Below the pieces are notes generated by a model. It worked only from the letters and a program-made list of their open reading frames with translations. It did no database searches and was not told the origin of the DNA. From the NCBI GenBank assembly GCA_016806645.1, contig JACSYO010001972.1, forward strand, positions 1,514,001 to 1,578,000: a stretch of DNA of 64,000 nucleotides, read 5' to 3'. This DNA is from Ophiodon elongatus (taxonomy: Eukaryota; Chordata; Actinopteri; Perciformes; Hexagrammidae). Position 1 is the stretch's first letter. Every line of letters begins with the position of its first letter. This document shows positions 1 to 13,300 of this stretch, piece after piece. Both the position numbers and the translations under genes were made by a program.

Positions 1-338
1 TCAGCTGACAGGTCAACGATTGTGTCAGGCTGCCGAACATGTAAATGTTCACATTTCATTAACTAATGATATTTGTAGATGACAGGGTAGTAATTATTCA
101 TGCTTTGAGCACAGTTCTCCCTTTCCCATTTGTTTTCAGATAAATTGCAGCTCTTTTTTCAGCGCACAGCATGCCACCCACATTAACATGTGACATTCAT
201 CCGCTGCTCATACACACGGTGACTTGAATGAACCGAAGTCCCTGCCTCTTTAGCATTTCAGACAACCAATTATAAGGATTGCAAGGGACAAATACATAGT
301 GACCTGACAACATCCCTGTACCACAGTGCTGATGGAGC

Positions 339-339
<1 letters not shown>

Positions 340-395
<56 letters not shown>
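340..395. repeat. (GA)n microsatellite
   Basis: About 28 uninterrupted GA units, followed by a G-rich GGGA/GGGAGA extension to about 426. The Arg-Glu open frames on either strand come only from this repeat. Confidence 0.95.
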
Positions 396-401
<6 letters not shown>

Positions 402-3177
402 AGGGAGAGAGGGAGAGGGAGAGGGGACTGGACGGAATGGGAGGTAATAAAAAAGGAGGAAGCTGCTGTGGGAGAGACGATATGACTCAGAGTACTGTGA
501 TGGTGGGAGTGGGGTGTGCTGAAGTGACTAGAGGAGTTCTCACGGAGGTAAGGGTTATCTGTTAGTGAGAGTGGTGTATACATTCAGGCCCATCAACATA
601 CCGGCATACTTCTGTATTTCTTCAGGGCAGAGACTGGTCTGGTTGGTGATTTTGGTGGATATTTGAGTCCGGACCAAAGTAGGGGACTGACCGGCTGACC
701 AACTTTGCCTTTGCTAGTGTCACCTCGCTATTGTGAATAAAAATGACCAAGAATGTCCTCTCTCCTTGTACGTAGCTTTTATCATTATTTTCTTTGCCAT
801 TCAAGCTAGGTGATGCTAGGCAACCCTACATTATAAATATTCCAAATTTGCAGATATGTTCAACATAAACTCCTTCTGTTGATCCAAGTGTGTGTTCTTT
901 ACAAAACGCATTTGCTCATGCAAATGAGTTGTGTATGAAAGTAATTTAGCTTTATTTAGCTTTAGCTCTCTCCATTGATGACGATTATTTATGCCTAAAA
1001 CATGTATGTAGACCAAAATCTAAAATCTGGGAAAGATCTAAACAAGCAAAATCAGAAATGTCCCACACATATAGTAAATAGGTTCCATGAGACAGAAATA
1101 AAGACATTTTCTCTGCTGTGTACATTCAATTGCGAGATCGGTTTTAAGAGGGAAGAGAATAGGAGTCTATTGGAACCAATAAAAGGAACCAATGAAGGGC
1201 TTTAAAAAGAAGCTGTTTTGCGTATAAATAATTTAGAGAGAGACATTGCACCAGTTAAATTAAATGTACACTTTTGTCAGCTTTGAACCTTTTTCTCTGT
1301 GGAGCTTTGCTAGACAGAAAGGTTCAATCCAGTGAAAAAAACAAATCACAGATAGCCCAATGAAATTAAATGTGTGCCTTGCCTTAGCATCTTGTGTGAG
1401 CATATTTCCTTGTCTGTGAAGTCCATTTATATTTGTTGAAAGCACTACCTTTAGAAGTAAGGCAAACTGTAGTGTTTCAGCCTAATCAGCCTGTAGCGGG
1501 AGAATACATATAGAGGCTCGGCCTGGAAGGTGGCAGACTAGTAGGTGAGGAAACCTAGGAGGAAACAGAGGAGGGACGACAACAGACGACGTAAGGCTTT
1601 AGGGAAAAGTGGTTAACTTTATATTCAGCAGTCTTTCATATTGACACATATAGTTTCCAGCTTGAGTGCACACCGCTCATGTCTATACACATTATCAACA
1701 TGTATGAAGTGAGCATATGTTCAAGGTGTATAATGAGGTGACACGCCTTGTCACCTCTGTGTCGATGTCAGTCCCCAGTGCGTTGTTGCACACCCTTCAC
1801 ACACACATGCTCCATGCATTGTCCTGTTTTCCCAAAGAGCTTGGAAGCTTGAAAGCTGCTTCAGAAGGTGGAAGGTCGTCCAATGAGCCTTCCTCATGCC
1901 AATCGGTTCAGTTTGCGAGGCTTCAGACTGCCACGGTGCAGATGGGGACAGACAGTGGGGTCTCGTTTAATGGCATCAGAGCAGCATGAGAGAGATCTGT
2001 AACTGGTGCAGAAGTCCGGTAAAGAATGCTGGCATTAGGGTATGAAACGTTTGTAAATGAAGTTAAAAAGGGTGATTTATTATTTACTACTGTTGTGGAG
2101 CCACGATCTGATGAGCGGGCCCCTGATTAGTCTTCTAGACATGCACAATCAACTGTCATTCGCAGTAATGTGCTAAAAATAAATACCTGGCAATGTGCCA
2201 TTAAAAGGTAGAGAAGAAGGCTGGTAGCTCATTTAGTTGTCTTTTATGTGCGCAGGCCATATTAAAGTAACTGTAATAATTATAAATGGAACACATTTTT
2301 CTGATAATAAGAATCACTCAGTATATTTAAGTAAGCATCAACTCCATCAAGGTTCCTATTTGTCCTCGTCACTGAAGATCTTATAGTCCTGAATTCATAC
2401 ATATATTCAAGAAGCTTCATCAATTTAGAACTGATTGATGAAAATCTGTCATGTAAAACTAGAAGGGTTCCTATGAGTGCTCTTATTTAAGTTCACCATT
2501 CAACTTTTTCTTGCTTACTTTTATGTAATAATTTATTCTCATATTGTAGTGGATTATTGCACTATGTACATAGCTGGTGGTTTTCTTACACTATGTGCTT
2601 TTATTACATCTAAATTATCACATTATGCGTTGTAATACAATATGCATAGTTATTACATTATGATTTTCCACACGGTGGCTAACAGCTAACCTTGCTAATA
2701 GCACAAAAAGTTCAAACAAGGGCAACAGCGCTGACGGAGCGAACAGACGTCGGCATGGCTCGGGTGGTGTCACCAGCGGTAACCGACACACGAGCGCAGT
2801 GATGAGCGGCGGCCATTAGTCTACATGTGGGGCAACACGATCATAGAGAATCACATGAGCTAACATGTAACATGTGGAAAAAGAAGAGAGCAGCTCAGAT
2901 TACGTCACACAAAGAGAGCGAGTGACTTCGCTCTCTGCTCAGGTAGACGCTACTACTCTGAGCAGAAATTGCAGATTGTTGTTTGATGACTATATTACAG
3001 CTCTGAAGTTCACATTTTGGACCTTTCAACAAAAAAGGTTTAGAATTGGCTTTGTAAATGATTAATGAGGAAAGAAATGCATTCAACATGTTTGTTAGGC
3101 CTGAAGGATAAATACAAAGAGTTGTATCCAATAGGCAGCCATTGTGTCAGTAATCCAAGACCAGTATTGCATTCAAA

Positions 3178-3242
3178 GTTCAATTCAATTTAATTCAATT
3201 TATTTTGTAAAGCCCCAAATCACAAATTACAAATTTGCTGAG
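3178..3242 (+). repeat. Dispersed fish repeat fragment (family A)
   Basis: Starts with caattcaatt-type repeats, then ttattttgtaaagcccca and aatcacaaattacaaat. The same order occurs at 44848-45095 and, inverted, at 30271-30432 and 37585-37672. Only about 65 bp remain here. Confidence 0.75.
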
Positions 3243-4274
3243 GTCTATTTTCAAAATGATCTTGACGCCATACCCCCCGTCGATGTTATAGTCTACCATC
3301 TTTAGAAATAGTTTTAGCATACCACCATACCATCCCATGATTCCCTTTTGAAAAAATAGCTCTTAGCTTTAGGGCTAAACCATAACTTGCATTCCTTTAA
3401 TCAAAAAGGGTGAATGAGTGTCATCGTGTTATATCTAACCTTTTCACCCACACTTTATATTTATGCGCACACTCACAGTTTCTAGTTAAAAACGCCAGCG
3501 ACATGCATCTTTTTATGAACAGAAAATGACACTGTCAGCCTCCTTGGGTTTCTGTGCAGGAATACGTCTGATGAGGTGACTGATCAATAACAATGACTCA
3601 GCTTTTGCTCTTCAAGGGGCTGTAACGTCTGCCTTTTAAAACTCACTTTCTGGGTTCTGATCTGAGACAAAAAAATGGAATTTCTAGACACTGACTGATG
3701 AATGAGTGTCGGCGTTTTGCAACTAGCTGCCTCTCACTGCCAATTAAAGCTGTCAACCTTAAGAGTTGGGGAGGGTGGGTTATGTTTGCAGCGTGGAGTT
3801 CACAAAAAGAATCCATTGCAAAAGAAGAGGAATAAGAATGTCCTACTTAAGCAGAGAGAAGCAGACCTCTGCCACCACCAGGGCCTCACAGAATGACTGA
3901 AGGAACATGCAGGGAGATCCGTGTCTTTGTGGGAGGAAGGAGATGCAGATGGGAGTGAAGAATGGGCTGCCACGAACCCAGCTGTCTGAGCTGCTGACTG
4001 ACAAGCCTGTCCAGTTCTGTCAAGCCAGGCAGAGCAGTGCCTTAATGATGGTCTGAGTGCAGGGAGAGCACGGATGACGAGGCCACTTAACAAGAAATGG
4101 CAGAGAGAGAAGAGAATACTGATAGAAATGAAGGTGGAGACTGACGTGTAAGGAGGGAATTAAAACCAAAATTGTTAGGACATCTTGCAGAAAGTTACGT
4201 TTTGAGCAACATGTGTATATTTACGCTAGATATATGCATGCAGTCTTTTTTAAGATAAAATTCCCTCTTCAACG

Positions 4275-4455
4275 AATACTCGGTTAGGTTCAGGCAACAA
4301 CACTACTTGGTTAGGTTTAGAAAAAGATGGTGACCTACTTGGTTAGGTTTGGGCAACAAACCTACTTAGTTCAGTTTAGGAATAGATTGTGAAAACCTTA
4401 GTTAGGTTAGGCCAACAAAACATCTTAGTTTGGTTGAGGAAAAGATTGTCGTTTG
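4275..4455 (-). repeat. ggttaggtttaggcaacaaa repeat block (family B)
   Basis: About three tandem units of roughly 58 bp, each made of a ggttaggtt-caggcaacaaa-cctactt half and a ggttaggtttag-aaaagat half. It is the reverse complement of the cctaaacctaacca segment of the dispersed family seen at 9000-9050, 32520-32550, 47710-47750 and 49310-49470. Confidence 0.65.
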
Positions 4456-4914
4456 GGTTGAAATAAGCCCTAAATAAACATTGACTTCTCTTTTTACATG
4501 GGGAACAAACAGCGGTCTCTCGGCTGAAAGATTTTATTTTTGCAGGACCCATCCACCTCCCCTCCCTCACGCCCTGTGTGGGCTTATATGTTCGATAAAC
4601 TTCCTCGTTCATGATTATGTGGATTATATACAAAATCATTTTGTGTCATATCTATAAATCACGGTGCATTATTTTTTGTAGATGTAACTGTGAATACTGG
4701 ATGAGACCAGCCTGGTATGGGTCAATGACACATAATTAGACATCAGTTAAGTGATCTCTGGATCCCAACTGTATCAGCTAAATGTATCATGGCAAGCATT
4801 TTAAGCTGTTAGCATGTCATTTAACACCCTTCTTATTCCCAGCGCGTCACAGACAGACGCACGGTCACAGTTTTAAACACATGGTAAACGTTGTAGATTC
4901 AAACAAATCTGCTT

Positions 4915-5010
4915 GGTCATGTTTAGGCAACAAAACTGCTTGGTTAGGGTTTAGTAAAAGATCATGGTTTGGGTTAAAAAAGTTTTAGGGTTACGTAATT
5001 GATGTGACGT
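4915..5010 (-). repeat. ggttaggtttaggcaacaaa repeat block, second copy (family B)
   Basis: Reads tttaggcaacaaaactgctt, ggttagggtttagtaaaaga and catggtttgggttaaa, then ttacgtaa sequence. It is in the same orientation as the block at 4275-4455, about 460 bp away, suggesting both derive from one larger minus-strand element. Confidence 0.6.
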
Positions 5011-5526
5011 ACGTAAGTTTAGTACTCAATGTAAACCCTCACACTGCCTATGTGCTCTAGTTTTTATATAGTGTTAGTGGAGGGTTTAAACTGAAGATGT
5101 CTCAAGTGCATCATCGAGCCATGAATTCAGGTCTGCCCAATAAATCCTAGTAATTATAATGAGGACGGTTGTTACGAGACTCAAGTTCTGTAACTACGTT
5201 ACTTACGTACGGCCAAATCCAGAGTTATTTTCCTTCCTCTGTTCATCTGAATGAACCCAAGAGCTTGGAGGCGGGGTTAAAGGAAACACCTATGCCCCTA
5301 TGGACACAGATGTCAACCTTTTTTTTGCATCACGAACCACTGAGCAACTTTTACAGGAACAGACAGGGCCCTGCCTCCAATGCTGTATGCAGTCCTCTTT
5401 AAAGTCAGTGATGTTTCTTCTGCAGATGTACTGAGTAAGATCAGTCTGTGGCTGCAATGACTTGAAGCCAAGACATTCTACAATACAGGGGTTACACCTA
5501 TAGCGAGCTCATGATTAGCATTTGCC

Positions 5527-5549
5527 TTTTTTTTTTTTTTTTTTTTTTT
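5527..5549. repeat. T homopolymer
   Basis: A run of 23 T. It could be the tail of an unrecognised minus-strand retrocopy, but no flanking element is visible. Confidence 0.85.
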
Positions 5550-7179
5550 ATAAATCCTTGAGTGTGTTTGGAATTAAAATTAACCAGAAAGAAATAGCTG
5601 AACCAAGAAAGAAAAGGGCAGAACATTCACAAAGTAGTGTCTGCTTATAGCTGCAAAAATGTCACCAAAACAAATTAATGAGGGATCTGGTGACTAGCCA
5701 ATTTAAGAAACTAGACATAAAGATTGCAGTGAGCAGCAAAATAAATAAATAAAATAAAAAGGAAGCTTGGATTTTGGAAAGTATCTGCAAGGTGTTAAAA
5801 GTGATTCAGAGTGTTGCAGTCACTACAGATTGTCAGACTTTATCTATTTTTTACCAGATGAGCTCGTTCAACAGAATCAGAGCAACAAGTCGTGGGGGAA
5901 CGGTCAGGAGAAACAATATGCACACGATCACCGGCACTCAGCACTCTCTCTGCAACATGCAAACACATCATTTGCATTTGGAGTAAGAAACCTCGAACAG
6001 TGTGTAGGTAGATAGAGCCTATGGAACATCACAAATGAAAATTACCTTCTCTCCTCTGCCCACAAGGCTGTGTGATATGGGCATGACAGCTGCTGCCAAA
6101 AAATATTTTGGGCGCCATATGGTCTCCCAATATTTGTTAAGCTAAGCATGAGAAGCTCTTCCTTGATCAGATGAGAGCATAGCGGAGGAATCCCAGCTAT
6201 TAGCATGCACCAGGCTGTCTTGGTTTCATAGACTTGCATCAAATCCAATTATATAAACAGGCCCGAGGGTTAATGGGGAGGAAATGGCTCCCGAGCTGTG
6301 CCACCACATCAAGCATATATTCTGTGTCATACTGTGTGTTTGCCCACTAAGGAAACATTAAAATGTTTAATGGGTGTAAATATAGCACCAATATGAAAGT
6401 TGAGACAGTGTCTGCAGTTACGTAACGGATCGTACCATCGGTTCTTTGTTGAACATTCGGACATAAATAGCTTGATCTAATTATTATAGTTTGACGTTTT
6501 AGGAAATGTGCCTAAAATCCTAAGCTTTAGTTGAGGTTTGCGAATATAGATTTGAATGTCCGTCATCATATTTTGTTATAACTTTTGCTGAAAAACAAAA
6601 TATCCTCAAGCACAATCCTGAATAAAGTGATTAATGGGATTATATGAAGTGATATTTTGTCTTTGTTAAATCAAGTTTCTTAAAAGAATATGAAGTCGTC
6701 AGTGCGTGCCTCCTATTTGTGTGTGGCAAAACGGGAGCGTAAACGCCCTTTTGGTTATTTATATACTGTATATATATTTTTGGGTATTCTGCCTATTTTA
6801 CAGATGATAGTGTAGAAATCAGGGGGAGAGAGGGGGGGTGTGACATGCAACAAAGGTCGCAAGGTCAGAATCAAAACTTGGTACCTGGTTACAGTGCATG
6901 CCATAACCACAACGTCCTGGGTTGGATTTTGGCCAGGGGACCTTTGCTACCACTCTGTCCTCCATTTCTACACTGTCCTCTGTCGAATAGGAGAAAATGC
7001 CAAAAGAAAATATGTCATATGAATGTTAATGACATTGTCATGTTTTTTTTTTGTCTTACTTTTGCTTGCCTCCTCAAATATGTCTTTCTTATCTTTCTTT
7101 TTGGTGTGTGTGTGCAGAAACATGCTGTGTATCTGCTAATCTCCTAATGTCCACATTTGCACATATCCTCACACTGCAG

Positions 7180-7344
7180 TTGATGGAGGCTGGGACGAGT
7201 GGAGTGAATGGACCGTGTGCAGCAGCCAGTGTGAGAAGCTGCGGAGCAGGGAATGCAACTCCCCAGCACCCAGACACCGAGGCAGGATGTGCGAAGGGAA
7301 CAGTGAGGCCACTGAGAACTGCACAGATGGACTGTGTACCCAGA
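7180..7344 (+). CDS. unc5d: unc5d exon: second thrombospondin type-1 repeat
   Basis: This 165-bp exon encodes residues 1-55. It has the WxxWxxW tryptophan ladder (WDEWSEW), a C-mannosylation motif, followed by the arginine-bearing strand (LRSREC) and six cysteines, the normal count for a thrombospondin type-1 repeat. The end ENCTDGLC is typical of the second UNC5 repeat. It is extracellular and close to the membrane. The acceptor is tgcag at 7175-7179 and the donor is gtaagg from 7345. Both ends are phase 1, as expected for a shuffled extracellular module, so it could be skipped in frame. Its first codon is split, which shows that another coding exon lies upstream of 7180. Confidence 0.93.
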
Positions 7345-10300
7345 GTAAGGCCTTTTCTCCCTGCTGGGCATTATCATCATCATCATTCTCATCATTTCCC
7401 TGTCATTATCATCTCACCATCACATATACACTCACAGCAACATGGCAAATCATCACGAGCATGTTTGAACAGGAGGTGTGTGTTGGAAAGAAATCCCACT
7501 GTGGATTGACACAGATGCCCAGTGCATGATAATGTCGGCGCTCTTTCTCCTGTGTGCTGCTCACTTGACATATTGGATGTCATACTGAATCCGTCACAGG
7601 GTAAGAAGTGCAGACATTCACTCTTGAATGGCGCCTGACGTTTGGAATGAAATGTCATTGCACTGTTTGGATCATGCACATGCAATGCTGAATGTTTCAC
7701 TCAGTAGTGTCAACCCTAGTATGAATAATGGCTACACTATCGGGCTGAATGTTTTTTTTTTATTTATTTATTTATTTATTCATTTTATTTGAAGCTGGAC
7801 ATTAATGTCTCAAATCTGGGCTACCAATCCCAGAAAATGTACGCAGCTGTTGAGCATGAGAGACAGCTGGTGAAGTTTTCAAATCTCCCATTTCAAATTT
7901 GAAGCACAGCATATCATTTCCAGGTTTACACTTATCACCAAAAGGCTCTGGATCTGTGAACTAGCTTGTCCTGTCAGTAGCCGTGTTTAGCACATATCTT
8001 TATGCGTATTCCAAAGTATCGCATTAGTTTCCTCAATATTTCCAGTAAGTTTTTACGCTCACTGGTGTTTTTTTTGCATGAGACAAAATCACCGTTTTTT
8101 AACAGTAAGAGTTGTCAGTCAGACATCGTAACATTGTAAGACTTGACCTAGCAGCAGTTTGTCATTATAGTGTGACAGCTGTTACTAATAAATTATTTAC
8201 AGCACTTTCAAATGTAATGATTGATTTTGAAAACTACTGAGTTTTGTTGTGTTAGCTAAATTGACAGTTTTTGATAGGAAACTAGCACAGTTACGTGTTG
8301 ATTATCTCAAGTTTACTGTTTGGATGAATTCAACTGATTAAACGGCACAGTCGCTAGGAAAACAAATGTTCACATTGTACGTTTCTGCAAGTCGGTCAGT
8401 GACGCAGTTCAACGAGCGACGCGCAGAGCAAGTGAAGTAGTATATTGAGTGACCGTTATAACGTATAACAAGAGAAAGGGACCACTATGGTTGGGTGGGA
8501 GTGTTTGTAGTAGATGGGGCAAACAAACACAGGACCTTTACCCAGGAGTCGGTTGTTCGGGATCCGTGTGAAACCAAAAGTCAATGTTGACTTTGTGCTT
8601 GCTACGTAACGTTACGTTAGAAAGTTAGCTGAGAGCGGTTGTTATGTATTTACACTAGTTACATTGTAACGCTTGTTACATAGCATTATGTAAGAAAGTT
8701 AGCTGTGAGCGGTTGTTATTTATTTACACTAGTTACATTGTAACGCTTGTTACATAACGTTATGTAAGAAAGTTAGCTGAGAGCGGTTGTTATTTATTTA
8801 CACTAGTTACATTGTAACGCTTGTTACGTAGCGTTACGTAAGATAGTTAGCTGTGAGCGGTTGTTATGTATTTACACTAGTTACATTGTAACGCTTGTTA
8901 CATAGTGTTACGTAAGAAAGTTAGCTGAGTGCGGTTGTTATGTATTTATACTACTTAATTTCTTACACTTCCATTAATTATTTTTACACAACCCATGATC
9001 TTTTTTCTAACCTGAAGTAGTTTTGTTGCTTAAACCTAACCAATCGCTTCAAAGCGTTAATCACATGGCATTGTGCGTTTCTGCAACCCTAATTTGACAC
9101 GTATTTGTGAAACTTGTTTTTGGTTCTGAAACGTTGACATGCAAGGTATCCCGTGGTTGCAGAAACGTACAATATAATATTTTTTTTCTGGTGACTGGGT
9201 TGAATTTAAAATATATGCTTGTGTGTTATCGTTAATTTATTATGGTAGGCACACACGCATGTTTTTTATTACTATGTAGAGCCCCAGTACAAGGGGTTAA
9301 TGTTCTAGAAAATAACCACAATTTCAATGACATTCTTTATACTGGTCAGAAAATCAAAAGATTTCCCCAAATTGTGCAGCCCTGCAAAAATGTGCATATG
9401 ATTGTAATGTTAATTTGGGTTTTCATAATATACATTAAAAGAAAGTCTTGTAGAAAAGTGTGGAACTTATATCCATCTCAAAGAAATGAATCGTGTGTTT
9501 TGGACTTCAGTGAGGAGATCATTAACCCACTCAGAGGTATGTCCGAGCCTTTGAGCGGTTTGCACCTCACCACCTTCATCTATGGTGCTATGAAGACAGT
9601 AATGATGCCTGCCTGGCCATTGCCGGATGCTGTATGTATCGTCAAAGAGCACCGTCAGCAGAAAAGCTTCTCACTGCTCAGGGTGTCGGATCTGAGGCCA
9701 CACTTGTTAGTGACTTCACAGAGGCTCGGACTTTAATCACCACTTTCTCTCCTCTTTGTCTCATTCTATCTCTCTGTCTTTGCAGATCGAAAGCTGCTAC
9801 ATGATGTTAAACCTCAAAGTGAGTCTTCCTCTGTGGATTTCTTTCATCTTCGACTACCGTCCCCCACGACTGCCACTTATATGTAATGCCCTGAATTCTG
9901 GGGGGAAAAGAGATGATATATTCTAAATTTAAAGGAGCAACAGTCGTTTGCATTCCTCTCTGGAAACAGAAGCTTTATGAATCACCCCCCCCCACCCCCC
10001 CCTGAAGTTCACTCTGACCTGAGCAACTCCTGTTTAAACCCTGCAAGATGTGCTCATTACGCATTCATGTCATTAGTCAGCGGCCCACTTTTATGCGCGA
10101 CATCACAGCTTTGTTTTCTACTTTGAAACGGGGAGATGTATTGGTTGTGACAAGGGAACATGTGCTACGTTCTGGAGGATTAATGGGTTGTAATCACTGC
10201 AAACGAGCTAATTTGACCAATTTACGGCGCTGTCCTCACCTTCCTGTGGCGGCTTTCAATCACTTGCTGGAGTTGGCCCGGCTAAGTGATTGTCAGGCGC

Positions 10301-13300
10301 CTGCTTGAGCGATTTCATTAACGGGCCACGTTGATGTAAAAGTCGTGCCTACTTGCAGGCTTTAAGGAAAGCTTGGATGATTGGATGGGGAGGCTGTTAA
10401 GCTGGTGTGTGGCTAGTGATCACTCTGGTAGGAATACTCTAAATAAATCTTTCCTCTGATTCGTCCTCGCGACAACTGGTGACCACAGGCTGCACCGCAT
10501 AGGCTCCGACCGCCTGCCCTCTGAGATATCCATCGTAGCTATTGGATATAGACCGGCGGGTCTAAAGGCAGTTATGCTAATGGCCCTCCATGTTAGCAGC
10601 TTGAATGTGATGTGTAACAGTTTAGAGTAACGGCTGGACATGTTCGTTTATGCCTATCTTTGGTGCATAATGTAGCATAGAGAGATGAGACAGATGGTCT
10701 GCTCCATCTTATCACTTCCCATTCTCCTTGTTTCATTTCCATCCCGAAGCCAGACTAACACTGTGTAACTCCTGCCTGTGATTGACCTTGAATGTCTACA
10801 TAATAACAGTATTGTCTTCCCCTGCTTTTCTTCCATCTCCTCCTCACTGGGTCTTTATTAATACAACAAAGACAAGGCTCTTTTATGTGCAACACATAAA
10901 AAAAAAACATGTTTTCTTTATTGCAATGCTGCCTTCATCACAGTAAAAAAAAAAAGAGAAAAGACCTTGTTTCTGGAGAATTCTCAGAAGAACACTTTCA
11001 CATACAGAGAATTCTCGAATAGTGATGTGGGCTTTTATTCACTTCAGTGAAACCAGGCCTTTGTTTCTAATTTCCCCAGTTCTCCTGTTGTTAATCCAAA
11101 CTTGAAACTTCCTCTTTACCTGCTGCCTTGATAAATTCGGTATGATGTATATTTCTACAGCACTAATTCAGTGGCAAGAGTCAAGGGTCACGTCAGTCGT
11201 TACACTTTGCCGCCCCCCACTTTACCATGAATAAAACTCTTTCCCGCGAGAATTTTCACATTAAACATTCAACTTGCAGCCTTTCTTCTATCAGTTACGA
11301 TGGCCTATAAGGGTCATTAGGGGGTAAACAAATAACAATGACAAGGGGTAATATACTGAGAACAACTCAGATCTTACTAGATGAAAGTAAATAAGTCATG
11401 AGAAACAATCTCAGAGATTATAAAGTTTAAAATTTCTGAGAAAAAATGCAAAACCGCGGAAACACCGTCTGAATTCCGTTGCCCCTAAAGTAGTCTTATT
11501 ATGGTAAGGATGGTCCTGAAGGATGGTCCTGAAAGATATAATATGTGTTTTCTTTCATATTTTGTTGTTATTTTGTTGTTATTTTGCCAATGGGTTATCA
11601 GATAAATCCTTACGATTTCTGTTTATGAAGTCCTCTCTGACCGGCAGCCTCAAACATGTATTCTTTCATGTTCTTTCTATGTCCTTTTATGAATATAATA
11701 AATACTAATGTTGGTGAAGTTAAAGGAAAGTAGAAACAAAAAACTCCTATCTTCAATTTTTTTTGTTTTTAAATTTGTGATTGTTTTCTCAATGTCCCTA
11801 ATATGCTGTCATAATAGGCTACTAATCTGACAAAATCTCAGGAAGTGATGACGATGGTTTAAAAGTGCACCCCACCGATTTAGCGTTGCAGTCCTGTAAC
11901 TTTGTCGGTCTTACGATGGACAGTTCAAAATTGATTTAGCAGAACCATAGATATTGTCTTCTATTCCACACTCCCTTCTTCCTTGCAGTGGCTAATGAAG
12001 CATTGAGTTGCTGGTGTCAAGCCGAGGTGAGGAGTGAGCTACAGAGGTCTGCTGAGCTCACTCCACACCCGAAAGATTAGTTTTCATTTTCAGAGTTCGT
12101 CTTCAGCCACAGCTGATGCTGACAGGAGGCAATTTATCAGACTTTGCTCAGCCATCTCTTGAGCCACCAAAGCCTTTATGAAACCTTTTTTAATATGCAC
12201 AGTAGCACTCCCCGACACTTGTAAACAGACTTTGTTGTGTTCCCTTTAATCTTCTATCAGGAGTAGGGCAAAGACGAAATGACTGGAGTTTCTTATGAAT
12301 TGGTGCTGTGGAAATGGGGTGAGGTGTTGTTAGGCTACACCTGATACGACCCCCTTTAATTATTTCAAAACCCAATTTTAAATGAGAATTTATAGGCTAC
12401 CACCCTCCTTTCTCATGTGTCTCGTGTGCTTCAGGTATGGACAGCTCCAATGACGTAGCTCTGTACTCGGGCCTGGGAGCCGGCATCATTGCCGTGGCGA
12501 TCCTCGTGGTGGCCGTCATGCTGTACAGGAAGAACCACAGCGAGTACGGCGTGGATGTCATTGACTCCTCCGCGCTCACCGGGGGTTTCCAGTCTTTCAA
12601 CTTCAAGACCACCAGACAAGGTAAGAGAGAGAGAGGGCCATCAACTCCACGCCGTGGACCACAAGGCCAAAAAGGCAGCGTCAATGTCCTCTGCGACAGG
12701 GCCACGCCGGTGATTGATGCCATTAGCTTGCGTCATGGCGCGCAGCCTCCCCATCTGCTTAGGATTTATACTTCCACAATCAGTGAAAGGACCTGTCCTT
12801 CTATTTTGACAGATCTGCTTCTGTGTTGTTGTGAAACTGGCGATAATCAATCTCCGGTGGCGCCCAGCGACGCTCCACCCCCTCACCGCGGACCACACAT
12901 TTGACTGTCAGGCAACCAATCTCCTCCATCAGATTACACTGGCCTAAACCACTGATGGAAAAATGTGAGGGGTATGGAACAGTGAACATCAATTCAATTT
13001 GTGTTGTGCACAGCAATAACTTCTGTTGCTTATGTGACTGGGGCTGTCCCGGCCAGCCTCGCTACAGGCATTCCTATGACATTTCTGGGTTAGTGCAAGT
13101 GATAGCCATCGTGGTGACGGGCGATCCATCCTCGTCTCGGTGACAAGCACTGCCGTGGGCCCGCACTGTGCCCTCGCGCCTCCCCCCCACCCCCAAAAAA
13201 AAAAAATTGGTCAAACCCCCGCCCATCGCTGCGCTATCGGAAGGGTATGAGAAAAGTTGGAGGGGGGTTGGGAGGTGGTAAGAGCCGGGTCTACATTCAG

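Larger units (their letters stand above)
1..7179. other. unc5d: End of the upstream unc5d intron
   Basis: The split first codon of the exon at 7180 makes this intronic. I looked for the first thrombospondin repeat (a WxxWxxW exon) and did not find it. Contents: a (GA)n tract at 340-395, a fragment of a dispersed fish repeat at 3178-3242, two blocks of the ggttaggtttaggcaac family (4275-4455 and 4915-5010) and a T-run at 5527-5549. The remainder is ordinary AT-rich intron. Confidence 0.75.
7345..9785. other. unc5d: Intron between thrombospondin exon and microexon
   Basis: 2,441 bp. It holds the YCAY cluster at 7374-7435, an ATTT-rich run near 7750-7785, and a terminal-inverted-repeat element (8374-9173) with a 74-bp tandem array inside it. 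The open frame around 9242-9736 has no recognisable features and is taken as chance. Confidence 0.75.

Noticed and set aside
326..583. Arg-Glu and Ser-Leu rich open frames on both strands
   Set aside because: They are translations of a GA microsatellite.
1..7179. First thrombospondin repeat or Ig exons of unc5d
   Set aside because: No WxxWxxW exon or Ig-like exon with splice sites was found; they must lie upstream of the window.
10048..10308. 86-codon open frame with CxxC
   Set aside because: The single CNHCK motif is not part of any finger I recognise; nothing around it supports a gene.
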